DNA of 64,000 bases from Macropodus opercularis. Taxonomy: Eukaryota > Chordata > Actinopteri > Anabantiformes > Osphronemidae. The stretch covers positions 14,802,001 through 14,866,000 of the forward strand of contig CM061109.1 in the NCBI GenBank assembly GCA_030770545.1, in the 5' to 3' direction. Below, one piece after another: positions 13,809 to 25,194 of the stretch (positions within the stretch are counted from its first letter, which is position 1; the number at the start of each line of letters is the position of its first letter). The position numbers and the translations under genes are program-made. The notes under the pieces are model-generated. The model was given only the letters and a program-made list of their open reading frames with translations, ran no database searches and was not told the DNA's origin.

Positions 13809-16800
13809 TTATGACTGACAGGTCTGACCCGCCTCCTGCTGCGGCGCCATCTCATCCCTGCGGAGGGGGAACGTGTCGACGGTGGTGAACAACTCAGCTG
13901 CGGTCACGGGGAACGGGTAGCGCTGCTTGTCTATGCCCTGCTTATCTAGCAGCACCATTTGGAAAGACCTCTGTGGGATCTGGAGCAGCAACCTGGAAAG
14001 TGCAGCTCAGTAAGCAGGCGTACAGAGCAAAGAATATACATTAGGAAAGTGCGTGTGTGTACCTGAGCTGCAGGGCCAGCCCTGGGGGGAGCAGCCTGTG
14101 TCCTATTCGACCAATCTGTGCCGGGTAGGTCCCCACCAGCTCAATGACTGTGACATGTCTCAGATCTAGTCCACACTGAGCAGGCTGTTCTCACAACAAC
14201 AACACGAAGAGACAGTGAAAAAAGGTTCTCAAGGCTGGGATAGAAAACAAGCCTGGTCTCACTGTTCCTTAAAAAGAAGGTATTAAAAGCTGTGTTTCAT
14301 TATTTGTCAGTATCACACTGCAGGCGACTGGATGGTCAATATTCATTGTCTGGCAGTGGATTTTGCAGCAGGAGGCAGTTCAGTCATTCAGGTAAAACAC
14401 GGTCACTAGAAAGGTCATTGTGTCATTATGGGCAACTGGCAAATTTAGTAGGAAATATATATCAACTTTAATTGGTTTTACGATGTGGAATATTAGGAAT
14501 TCACATTTCTATACATATTTCTAATTGAAAGAATGACCTCATTTTTATTATATATGCCAACTGAGTAATACTGCTAATATTGAAACCTTGATTAGAACAA
14601 CCTCTCTCATTTCCTATCGTCTTTCTACTGTCATTAAAACATGTACTTGAGTAGTTTCCAGTCTGACGCCTGACAGACAAGCGTAAGCAACGATCCTGAG
14701 TTAACACCATCATATAAAGCCGACGTTTGAGTTTTTTGGGCATCACTTCTTACCAATGATGCCAGATAAGACACAAAAGGCTCCTGATAACCACTTGAAA
14801 GACTCTAAGACACAAACAGACTGAGTTTTAACACTGTGGCGTTTAAAGTCAGTTCTGATTTCATGGTATCTGGTGCCAGAAAAGCTTCCAGACATTAGAG
14901 AGGACGCATATCACTGCAGTCATGACTCCTGCTGCTTCCTCCTTCCACCTCAGTCGCTCCACATACAGTACGACCCACATTCTTTCGGCCTCACCTGTAA
15001 GTTTGTCATCTGGAAGCGGTAATTATGATTGGCAGCCGTTGGGGCCGAGATAATGAGGAGCCGTCGCTTCTCATAGAACTGATCCAGCAGCGCAGCAGCC
15101 GTCCGCACTCCCACGTTAATGTTCATGGCTGTGATGACATTGAATGTGCAATTAGGTGATGTGACAAGACGTGATTCACAGCACACCGATAAATATTTAA
15201 GACAGCGCGGTATTACAATGAGATGCTGCACAACCTGGCTCTTTTGACTGTTCAGTAATCAATAATAAACTAATGCAGCATTCTATTAGACGATGGACTG
15301 AACATGAGAGTTAATTGCTGCTGGGCTGTTTCATAAAGGCTGCCACACAGCCTCTCCCATCCATTATTTTTAATGTCCCACAGATGCAGACATTCATTGG
15401 AGGAGTGGCTAGTATTGATTTTTCTGATGGATGGATAGTAAACAGGCCTATTTTCCTTCTTCTGAGCTTCTCACACAGAAACGGTTGATATGTCTGCACT
15501 TTAATATACACTAAAGTAACACAGGTGCTAGTTGAACTGTGTACATACGTGCACAGGTTGTGTCTGTGCCGGACCAGGTGAGTCCATGCTGACACACTCT
15601 GGCAGCGCTGCCCTGCAGCTCGTATCCGCCTGTGCAGGTGAACTGACAAGTGGCCCCGTAGTTGTCTTTATCACTGTCGCACTTCATGTAGCCGTTGTCT
15701 GGGGCAAACAGGGGGCTGCAGCGGCGCACTACACACACAAGAAAGATCAGCTTCGACTTGTGACATTCTTTCTATAAAATAACGGTTAGTGGGTGGGAAG
15801 AAATCTCGGTTTCGTGTTCAACTTTACTTTACTTTAATTTACTACAGTTTCAGAGACACCTTAGACCTAGAGATCGTATGACGAAGGCAGATCCTCGTCT
15901 AGTAAGAAGGGATTTGCCTGCATGTTATAGACTGCAGTCCAAAACACAGGGTTTGCGTGTGTGGGGCAACACAAGCTCATGTTTGGAGAAAAAGCAGCAG
16001 TAAATGTTTTTAAAAATCCTTCTCGTTTGACTCTATTTGCTGTTTGAAGCTCACCTCGCACCCTGACCGTGAAGCGACAGGTTCCTTTGTTCCCTGCGCG
16101 ATCAAACACCGTGTAGGACATCTTGTGAAGCCCCTCTGGGAAGTCTGATTTTGGAGGTTTTCCTTTCAGCGTAACACTGCAAACGACAGGCTCAGTTTAA
16201 ATCTTTCTCTGTGATCTCGACTCTTCAGAGTTCAATGACAAACAGGACTTAGACAGACAGAGCGAATGGGAGAAAAGCTTAACGGACAGACTGACTCAGT
16301 AAGGATGCCATCTGCAGTGTCGACACCCTCTGGTGTGTCCCAGGTCACCCTCGCTGTCAGTTTGCCTGGTTCCGCCCACTTATCCTTCACATTAGGACAC
16401 TTGATTTTTGGGGGATCAATATCTGCAGAGAAAAATGCAATTTATAAAAGCTTGGTTCAGAAAACATGACTCATATTATTATCAGTTCTTGATTTGAGTG
16501 AAATAGTGAGTCACCAGTGACACCTTCACTGTGCGTGTTTTGTCCAAACTCAAGCATACAGCATGTAAAAAAAGCAGCATCTTCACTCAAGCTAAATTCA
16601 AACACACGCTGTGTGAACAGGTTGTCTGTGTTGCACTGAAACCTGAGGGAGTCTGAGCTCTGATTGTCTGCCGTTACCTATGCAGGCACTGTGCATGAAG
16701 CTGAACGAAACATGAGATTACAAAGATAATAAGCATTTAGTGGTGATGAGCGGGTGTGTTCTGGTAAATATGTGTAGGAGATAGATTTTGCCAAGCTTTT

Positions 16801-19800
16801 ATTGAGCTTTGAGTGATTAAATGAATTGGTCACATATCTCAGTAGTCTGCAGGCTTCAGGCCACTGTGGGAAACTGAATTAACCACAGGAAAACCACCTG
16901 ATGCGCCACCTGAGTCTTACCAGCACAGGTGGGGATGGCAGCGCTCCACGCGCTGGTATGCTGGCACGTTGCAGTCTTCTGACCCTTCAGACTGAATCCT
17001 GGAGAGCAGAAAAACTCGCAGCGGGAGTTAAAGTAGGAGCCGTCGGAGCACTTGTAGCCTCCGTTAACAGGCATGTTGAGCTTAGGACAGCGGATCTCTG
17101 TCAGGAAACATGATCAGAGGTGATGGAGGCCTGATGCTGTAAGACTCAGTGTAGAGGTGGCTTTTAAACCAGTTCAGACATCATAAAACATCCTGCAAAG
17201 GAACTTGTTTGATGGTAGAATCGGTCTTAGTGGCTGTGACATACTGTGAAGTAATTTACAGTCCCAGGCTTTTACACTGTTTCCAAACATGATTTCATTC
17301 CCTGCCAAGAACAGGCAGACAGCTGGGAGAAGTAATGGATCCATTTAATTGTTTACAAATTTGTAGTATACACACATTAATATAAAACCTGAAGCAGCTG
17401 GGGTGAATTTTATTTAATTAACGTCAGACAGATAATATTTATACTGTGGCACAACCTCAACATTGATGTTTGGTTCGAAGCTACAGAATGTTCACATTGG
17501 CCCTACGCACGTTCATGCATGCAAGTGTGTTTACATATGCAGGATGTTGGTTCTCACCTCTGCAGGCGTAGTTGGAGGACCAGTGCTTGCTGGCCATGCA
17601 CACCACCTCCGAGCTCTGGGTCTCGTACCCCTGCTTGCAGCGGATCTTGCAGCGCGTCCCCATCACGTTGCGGTAGTGCTCTCCTCTGGGTGCGTGACAG
17701 CTCACGGCGCCGTGTTTCACCTTGATGGGCGCGCACCACGGTGTCCCTAAAAATAGAGGAAGACAACTACATTGACCTGTTTCTCCCTACACCAAGGCAA
17801 CGTCACATTTAATCGCATGTTCTGGAAGAGGATAACATCAGTATTTAGTATGAGCGCAGTTTGTGCTTACCTGAAGAAAGTCAAAGCTTAAAGGAGCCTG
17901 TGTAGTGTTAAGAAAACGTGAAAATCCACCAATCAGACGGATATAGTGGATTTTTATTACCTTATGTCTACTTGCCACACGCGGACAGGGTCTCATGAGG
18001 CAATGAAGACAGTCTCACTTGAGTAAGAGACAGATGATGATGTGCAGAGAGTGTGTGTGTAATCGCCACACAAACAGAAGTCTGTGTTGAGGATGGACAC
18101 TAGTTCAACTAATCTAAGTTGCTAATGCCTATTTTATTTATATATTATATATATTTTAGTTTAGTTTTAAATAAAGCCCTTATTTCATGTATTCATTCAT
18201 ACACTGAGATTCATAATTACAGAAAATTTTAACTGCCTGATACATTAAAGCTTAAGAAAAGTACTGAAATAAAAAATACTGAGCAAACATTTTAAAATTC
18301 CCTGTTGATGTTTGACATGTATGTTCATGTTAAAGCTGTAAATGTAAAGCTGCTTGGAGACACACAGATTGATAACACTCACATCTGGATGCTAAGTCTG
18401 AGCCTGCAGCTACAGTAACTTTCAGAAGCAGATACATATACATTATACATTTATGTAAGAATTCCCTGTCTGAAGCTTGACGAGCTACAAGGTTCATATT
18501 CCAATACATGGAAATGAAAATCTGCAGTTTATTTCCTGCGGACCAGCACACAAACACACACACACACAAGCTTAGACTAATTTCCAGCTGGAATAAAAAT
18601 GAGTATTCATTTCACAGCAGGCCTAACTCGCTCCCTCTCTCTCTGCATGTGTGTACTGGCAAAGCCTCCAAGCCACAGAGTTAGAGAAAATAATACTACT
18701 TTTACATAAGACGGGAGTTCGGTTTGGCCTAGACGATAATTATCTGCATCTAACTGACCTCAGATTAAAAGCTGGAAGCAACTATGATAACTATGTCACT
18801 GAATGAAATTGGCTGAGCCTCCTGGCGTTAAATTATAGCTATATAGTTTTCCTTATTTTAACACAGAATGCTTTATAAAAAGCCGTCACTTTTCTCTCCC
18901 TGGAAAAACTTCTTTTAAAAACAGCTTCAAATGAAAATGTTTGAGAAGCATGTTTACTGTGCTTGTATTCACCTTTATATCTGCGAGAATACCAGTCCTC
19001 ATCGTCTCCGTAGGTGTAGTGTCCTGACCCTGGGGATGGAAGAAAAGACAGAAAAGCAACTAATACTAAGAGCTGCAATCAAGATTTCAGGCAATGCTTG
19101 AAAGCATTGTCCTGGGCTGACCTGTGGGCCTTTTTCCAGGAACACAGAACCAAGAACTGGCTTAGAAACATTGCTCAACTTGTAATCTGAAGCAGACTCC
19201 TGCTAGCGGGTTTGATCCGGATCTTTTGGAAAGGACGCAGAAAGAATAAACCTCCAAAGATCGTCTTTTACCAGCTGTTTGTTTGAAACATCTCAGTAAG
19301 ATAGTTTCAACAACAGCTGCTGTGGATCCCACTCACCTTAGGCATCAGTCCAGTGCGAGTCAGTCAATGAACACATTACACAGAGAAAGCAAAAGATTTT
19401 CAAACCATGAAAGGTCAGCATCAAAGAGGAAATGAAATGTTTCTCATTGAAGAGCAGATGCATGACACGGCTGCTCACAATAACACTAGAAAAAGGCCAA
19501 TGAGAAGAGAATTGTGATGAGCAGAGGATTAATGTCAGAGGTAGGACAGAGGGGGAGCAAGTCAGCAATAAAAGCACACAGGAAAGAGAAAACGGGTGAG
19601 GAATAGGTTAAAGCAAGGGGGAGGGGTGGTAAACGTTGGTGTTATGAACTGTGTGAATGCGGACTCTGTTCAGGATCAACCAGGGACGAATGTTTAGCTT
19701 ATATATCGACCACGTGTTGGTCAATGAAACAGATACTGTTCCAGTCTCCATTCCTCATCATGGCCCTGTGTCAGCTTAATCAAAGCTGTCTGGGGTAAAT

Positions 19801-22276
19801 GCCACAAGTCATCTCAAACACACACACACACGCACATACAACAAGCTCTGTGGTTTAGCAGTCAGATCACACAGCGTGCACTGTTCAGCGCATAGTGAGC
19901 GAGTGAGTCAGATTTAGCTGTCTGATGGGAAAACTTTAATGTCTGCTTCTTAATGGGGGAGGACAGGGAGGCAGAGAAAGGTATGGAAAACTAATTACAA
20001 GTGTGTGTCTGAGGCTGGCTACCTTTCAAAGTAAGCATTAGTTCGAGTCTGCAAAAGGACATCACTTCTATACAACTAGCCACTCAAAGAAAAGAGGATA
20101 TACCAAACAACTAAATTCCTTTATATAGACACAATTTACCAGATGGAAATGTTTCAGATCATTTTCATGAAACTTTTGATGTCATATGATTTGTCTTGTT
20201 CAGCCATGAATGGATCATACACAGAAAAGAACAGTCTGTCTGCAGTAAAGCATGGTGGTGGTTCAGCGATCATCTGGTGCCGCTTTCCTTCCTCTGGCAA
20301 TGAGAACTTGCAGTGTGTGGACGGAAAGGTGGACTCATCAGTACCAGGGCAGCTATTTCACGGAGTTCAACACTGTACTGTACAAACAATGATAAACAAT
20401 AAACAATCAAAACAACTTAAGTCTGTAATAGCTACAACTGAGATGCAGAAACCCACAGTACAGCCTTTCAAACTTCAAGACACCATATCCAATTAAAGAC
20501 TAATGATGAGATATTTGATCACGTATACAGTCTGGCCCTGTTATTTAATTTCAAACACAAAAATTAAGTAAAGAATCCATAGGCATAAAAAAAGCATTAG
20601 ATCACAGACAAAATCCACAAGGAAATATAATCATCTGCACCACAGGCACCTTCCAGGTACAGTATACATAAATCTCAGTTCACGCATAATCAATATCTCC
20701 CCCACAAGATGAATGACCATAACAAAGCTCCTCAAAATCATTTTATCCCTCTAGTCTTCAGAAGGTACCAAAACTAAACCAGAACTGAATTCGACTTTTT
20801 TAAACGAGCATTGTATGGTCTTGGCTTGTTTTCGTTTGGCTTCTGGGTGTATTTTTGTTTAGGACTACACCCCTTTCAACCTGAAGGGCAGATGACAAAC
20901 AAGGTCACTCATTCCACCCTGAGCTCGGCAAACTATGTAAAGTATCAAGAAATAAAGCGAGCAAAGTGTCTTTAGGTCTATAGGTCTAATCTGACGCTGT
21001 ACTGTGGAGTAGTCCACCAACTACCTGATGTCATTAGGTTGGCAGTGCTTTTGTTTAGCTTTACCTGCACTGAACTGAAATATTGCTCTTGTTACGCTAA
21101 CTGCCTGTGGGTGTCGCAGCTCTGGCTCTGCAGGCCTGAAGCTGCCTCCACTGCAGACAGGTTCAGTTGGCTTGACCTGATTTGTGCCTGTAGATGAAAG
21201 CCTTTCAGAATGAAACAAGGTCAAATCGGGAGCATGAGATCTGAGGCTCGTCTTCAATAAATCTGTGAGCATGATGAGGACGGATCAGCTGCCAGCATCA
21301 CCTTCGTGTGCAACAGTCCTAAGATGTCCACACGCTAACAACGCAGGCAGCATAACAAGTTCCCCATTGTGGGAGTGAATAGGTTTTAAATGACAGAGCG
21401 TGATATTGCAATTAGCTTTCCCCTGCAGGCCGGTAATACAGACTGCTCCTGAACCTTATTTCCTGCAAAAGCTGAGCTGTAGCTTAACAGCAGTAAATAC
21501 AATGTGATTTCTTTATTGGCTAGTTGAACATGTGATTACAGACGCGTTTATTACGTTTGTATCGCTCTAAGGGTTTAGATGCTTTTCTATTATACTTCGT
21601 CAACATGGTTCTTCTTTGTATCTCACGTACAACCTGGCATTTGTGTTTTTGCTCCTCGCTTTATTGCCAGACAGTTGTCTATTGCTGACTGACACAGGAA
21701 CATTGATCCTTTTTCTTGACTAGACACACTACAGTGCGTACAACTGGCTCCTGATTTCCTCTGTGATTATCCAGAAAGTGCGGCTCGGTTTCTGGCGGAC
21801 TGTGCTGGACTGTAAAACTCTGTTCTGCAGTGACGATGCTCTCTGGCGTTTCCCCGAGAAGCTCCTTCCGCCCCTGACCCACATCAGCACACGAGGCATC
21901 ATGGAAAATATGATCAGGCTTCCTCGAGTGCTTGGAGCAAACTGCACTAACTGTAAGAAGAAGAGTAAACCTACAAGGTTTCTCTTGTTCCTTGAAAAGC
22001 TCCACATCTCAAACGTCTCACTTGATACAGCCCCCTGTCACACAATTTCAGGCATGCACACACCACCGGTCAATGGACTACTTGACCCCAGAACAAACAC
22101 AAACATAGCTCTGCTGAATAAACTCCTCACACACACACTCACAATGTCTGAGCAGAGCAGAGTCCTGACAGTCACCGGTGGTATAAATCTGCTCAGCAGC
22201 TTGTGTTCATGTTTCAGCCTGTATGATCATACAGAAGTGGTGAACCTCTTTCAGACCAACTAGGCATGTAGCCACT

Positions 22277-22311
<35 letters not shown>

Positions 22312-23006
22312 GTGACAGCCCGTACATTATCTTCCTGTAAGTTACACCCTGTTGAATATCTTCACTGCCCAATTCACTTGATAAATTCACTCATAAAGGG
22401 TATTGGAAAATGATTGATTTCCCACATGTGACGTCACTAAATATCCTCTATTATACAACAGTCAGAAAAGTACTCAGTAATAAAACAAAGCAGCAAAGCT
22501 CGCGTGAGTATATTTGGGGTTTGAATGATTAACCAATATTAAACTAGTTGGAGAGTTCCTCTGCGTTTGCTCTACACCAGGGCAGATAAATCATCGGTGA
22601 AGGAGGACGCAAACCCACAGTAACGAGTCACTCAGAGTTAGAAGGACCAACCCAGAGCTGCACAGCTTTCATCAGCGCCACAAGCTGATCTCTGTGCAGA
22701 AACCCCCAGATGCGCACTGCGCTCCCCCCGCTGACTCCCCCTCCGCGTAAACTTCACCAACAACCGGCGGAGAGGACGTGAAGCGCAAAACAATGTCCCC
22801 AACGCAAAGCTTCTATTAGATTCTGGTGATGACTCCGACTTTTTCACCAGTCACCTATGATAAGATTTTCGGTTAATGACCCAGGCGGGTGCCCGCAGAG
22901 TGTTAGTAGTCAGGGCGGTGAATGGGGGCCGTTGTCGGTCCTTACCTTCATACCCGGAGCACAAGCAGAGCTGGACAAACAGGAGCACCAGCGGCCACAT
23001 GTCCAT
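13809..23006 (-). CDS. srpx: Sushi-repeat-containing protein SRPX, complete, 10 coding exons
   Basis: Secreted or cell-surface extracellular protein of the SRPX/DRS family. Exons in transcript order: 23006-22946, 19029-18973, 17746-17558, 17097-16921, 16422-16296, 16176-16055, 15728-15549, 15128-14995, 14184-14063, 13992-13809, giving 450 residues (human 464). A signal peptide (MDMWPLVLLFVQLCLCSGYEG) is followed by sushi domain 1 (exon 3), sushi 2 (exon 4), a hyalin-repeat (HYR) domain split over exons 5-6 (DIDPPKIKCP to GNKGTCRFTVRVR), sushi 3 (exon 7) and a C-terminal DUF4174 domain (LLDQFYEKRRLLIISAPTA, AQCGLDLRHVTVIELVG, ending QTCQS). Each sushi module sits in one exon, as is usual in the family. 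Intron 1 is about 3.9 kb and holds a Tc1 relic. SRPX2 is the nearest alternative. Synteny with rpgr and sytl5 favours SRPX. The start could be M1 or M3 (MDM). Confidence 0.95.
20200..20350 (+). mobile_element. Decayed Tc1/mariner-like transposase fragment
   Basis: An open frame here reads GSYTEKN, then AVKHGGGSAIIW and, later, ENLQCVDGKVDSS. This resembles the Tc1-family block around the conserved VKHGGGS-(I/V)-WGCF motif. The WGCF is mutated to WCRF and homology fades on both sides. I saw no complete transposase and no terminal inverted repeats. It lies in srpx intron 1, opposite to srpx transcription. Only the central part of the catalytic domain is recognisable, so it is an inactive fossil. 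Confidence 0.7.
22277..22311. repeat. (AC)n microsatellite with a short (GC) interruption
   Basis: An AC dinucleotide tract with a cgcgcgc interruption near its left end, in srpx intron 1. Ordinary vertebrate simple repeat. Confidence 0.95.
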
Positions 23007-25194
23007 ACTGAGACGCGGGTCGGACGCTCTTCTACACGTGAAGCCGAGCTTGCAGGAAAACTTCCAGCGCATTCCTGTTTCCAAAGGCCCGCCTCTCGCT
23101 CCAGAAGGGAGGACTCTCCCACAGCCAGGCCCGGTCACAGAGGACGGACGCTGCGCCAAGTCCTGCGGATAAACGCCATAAACGCATAGAAACCAGCACC
23201 ATTAATAAAAAAACGTTTCATTAACGACCACGATCTGAGTTGTACTTTACTGCAGATCTACGGCCCCTGAGGGTCCAGGGCCCTTTAGCACAGTGAGCAA
23301 TCCAGGCTTTCATTTGGAGCAGGAGGAGTCAGATCCATATCAAACGCAGTAATCCTCTGCAAACCCTAAAGGCATCAACAGCTCTCCTACAATTATCAAG
23401 AACTTACTTATCCAAAGTGTGATATGCTTCTCCATGACTCCATGATTTTTCGACCTGAGCTCTGCTGAATCAAACGCATTAGAGAAAACAGTCATCGGTT
23501 CATAAAATTCAGCTTCGCCAAAAAGTCCTGATAAGGTGAGAGAGAGAGAGCAGCTCCTCTCTTTGAGGAAATGGCCTCTGGGAGGAGGCTCAGATAGCTC
23601 AGTTTTAAATCGGAGTGGTTTATAAGAAGCACATCGCCTCAGGCTATTTGAAAGCTGGTAAACCTCTGACACTTTAAGGCAACCTTTGCTTTCAGCTGCG
23701 TATGTGGTTTGCATATTTTATATAACCCATGAGTTTTGCTCATGTTGTGATGAGGGCTGTTGTGTCGCACCGTGAGGCTCCTTCTTAATCATGGATGTTG
23801 TGAAAACAAAGCTAAAGATTTATTTCACCTGATCTCCCAACACGATGAAAGATACGTTTTGCTACAGACACAAAGTCTGAAAGTTCATTTTTCACTCCTT
23901 TTTACGCACCATCCGCCCCCACTCACATATAAACAAGACAAATGAATCCAAGATAAACCAAACTGTGTTACGTTCTAAGAAGAGGGTGAAGGATGTGACA
24001 GATGGCTCTTCACTATTCTAATACACGATAAATCTATTAAAATATATACTTTATGTCAAATCAGAATTAGTCTAACTCACTAACTACGCAGAATAACAGC
24101 CTTAAAAGACCAAATGTTTCACTGTTAACGATGTGACGATCTTACAGGAAGTCGAGCGATCTCCTAGCAACTGTTCTTTAGTAACCTCCATCTAATCAAT
24201 GTTCCGATTGATTGACTTATTTTTGTCTTCTATAGGAGAAGATGTTACAGTGGTTATGGGCTAAATAATAGCAGCACACACACACAAATACACAATGAGT
24301 GAAGGTACAGAACTGTTGCAAAACTAACCCATGCTCAGTTTTCTGCTCCACAACCATGAGGCTTGGTTCTAGACGTGTGCAGTGTGAGAGAGGAGGCGAG
24401 TCCACACAAGACCGGAGCAGGAACAGGAGGCGTTTGCTGGAGCGACTGCGAGACGATGACCCGAGCTGTAATTACGCGTGTTCAGCCAGTTGTTACGCCT
24501 CCGTGAGCCGACACGGTCTCACGTCTAAGAAAGCGTTAACTGATTATATCCTTGCACACCTGGACCTGCCGGACGCATCTGACACCGTGGTGATATCTCA
24601 GCCAACTGCCTCGGACCTCGGCTGCCTTTGGGTTTTGATCTAACTGTTGTTTACACCTGCTTACTGGGTTTCTTTGTGTATAATTTGATTTTTATTAAAG
24701 CATTGCTGTTGGTACAGCTGAACGTGCCTGTGCAGTGTGTAATTACTGCAGCCACAGTGAGCAGCATTACTGAGGTATGATTCTGCTGCACAATTAAACA
24801 TTTGGCTGACGGAACCTTGAAGTTTAAGATGTGGTTGTCATTTAAATATATTCAGGCAGAAACAAAGAGAACAAGGAGTCCACATCTGTCAAACAGACCC
24901 GGTGTATAAAAACCATATCAAATTACAGTACAGTGAGGAACAATGTCCTAATTAGCATAGTGCAGTCAAGCATGTGAAGCATTTCCATCAGTCACTTTAG
25001 TTCTTATCACATTTACGTTTGTCTTACTCCCATCAAAATGAAAAGACCAAGTAGCAACTAAGATCAATGACAAACATCTACTTAAAGTGTGTGCACTTTG
25101 TTTTTCCTACTTTCTACACTGATCGCTATGAATATTAATGCAGCATTAAATGCTTAGCTGACACTTTGCTGGTTGGAGTCTGCAGCTCAGAGCT
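23007..25194. other. Interval between srpx start and rpgr stop
   Basis: It should contain the srpx promoter and 5' UTR near 23.0-23.3 kb and the rpgr 3' UTR below 25194. A minus-strand AATAAA (plus tttatt at 24691-24696) is a plausible rpgr polyadenylation signal, 0.5 kb past its stop. I looked for further rpgr exons matching the human exons 16-19 and the CAAX-terminated isoform and saw none. A 114-codon plus-strand frame at 24299-24643 was considered and not accepted. Confidence 0.5.

Noticed and set aside
21763..22263. 166-codon plus-strand ORF in srpx intron 1
   Set aside because: An ORF or two of this length is expected by chance in a window this size. It shows no recognisable domain or family, there is a long frame on the opposite strand as well, and a (CA) repeat follows it directly.
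24299..24643. 114-codon plus-strand ORF with an ATTAAA about 50 bases downstream
   Set aside because: No family recognised, and the length is within chance expectation. The hexamer overlaps the likely minus-strand rpgr poly(A) signal. RNA-seq on the plus strand would settle it.
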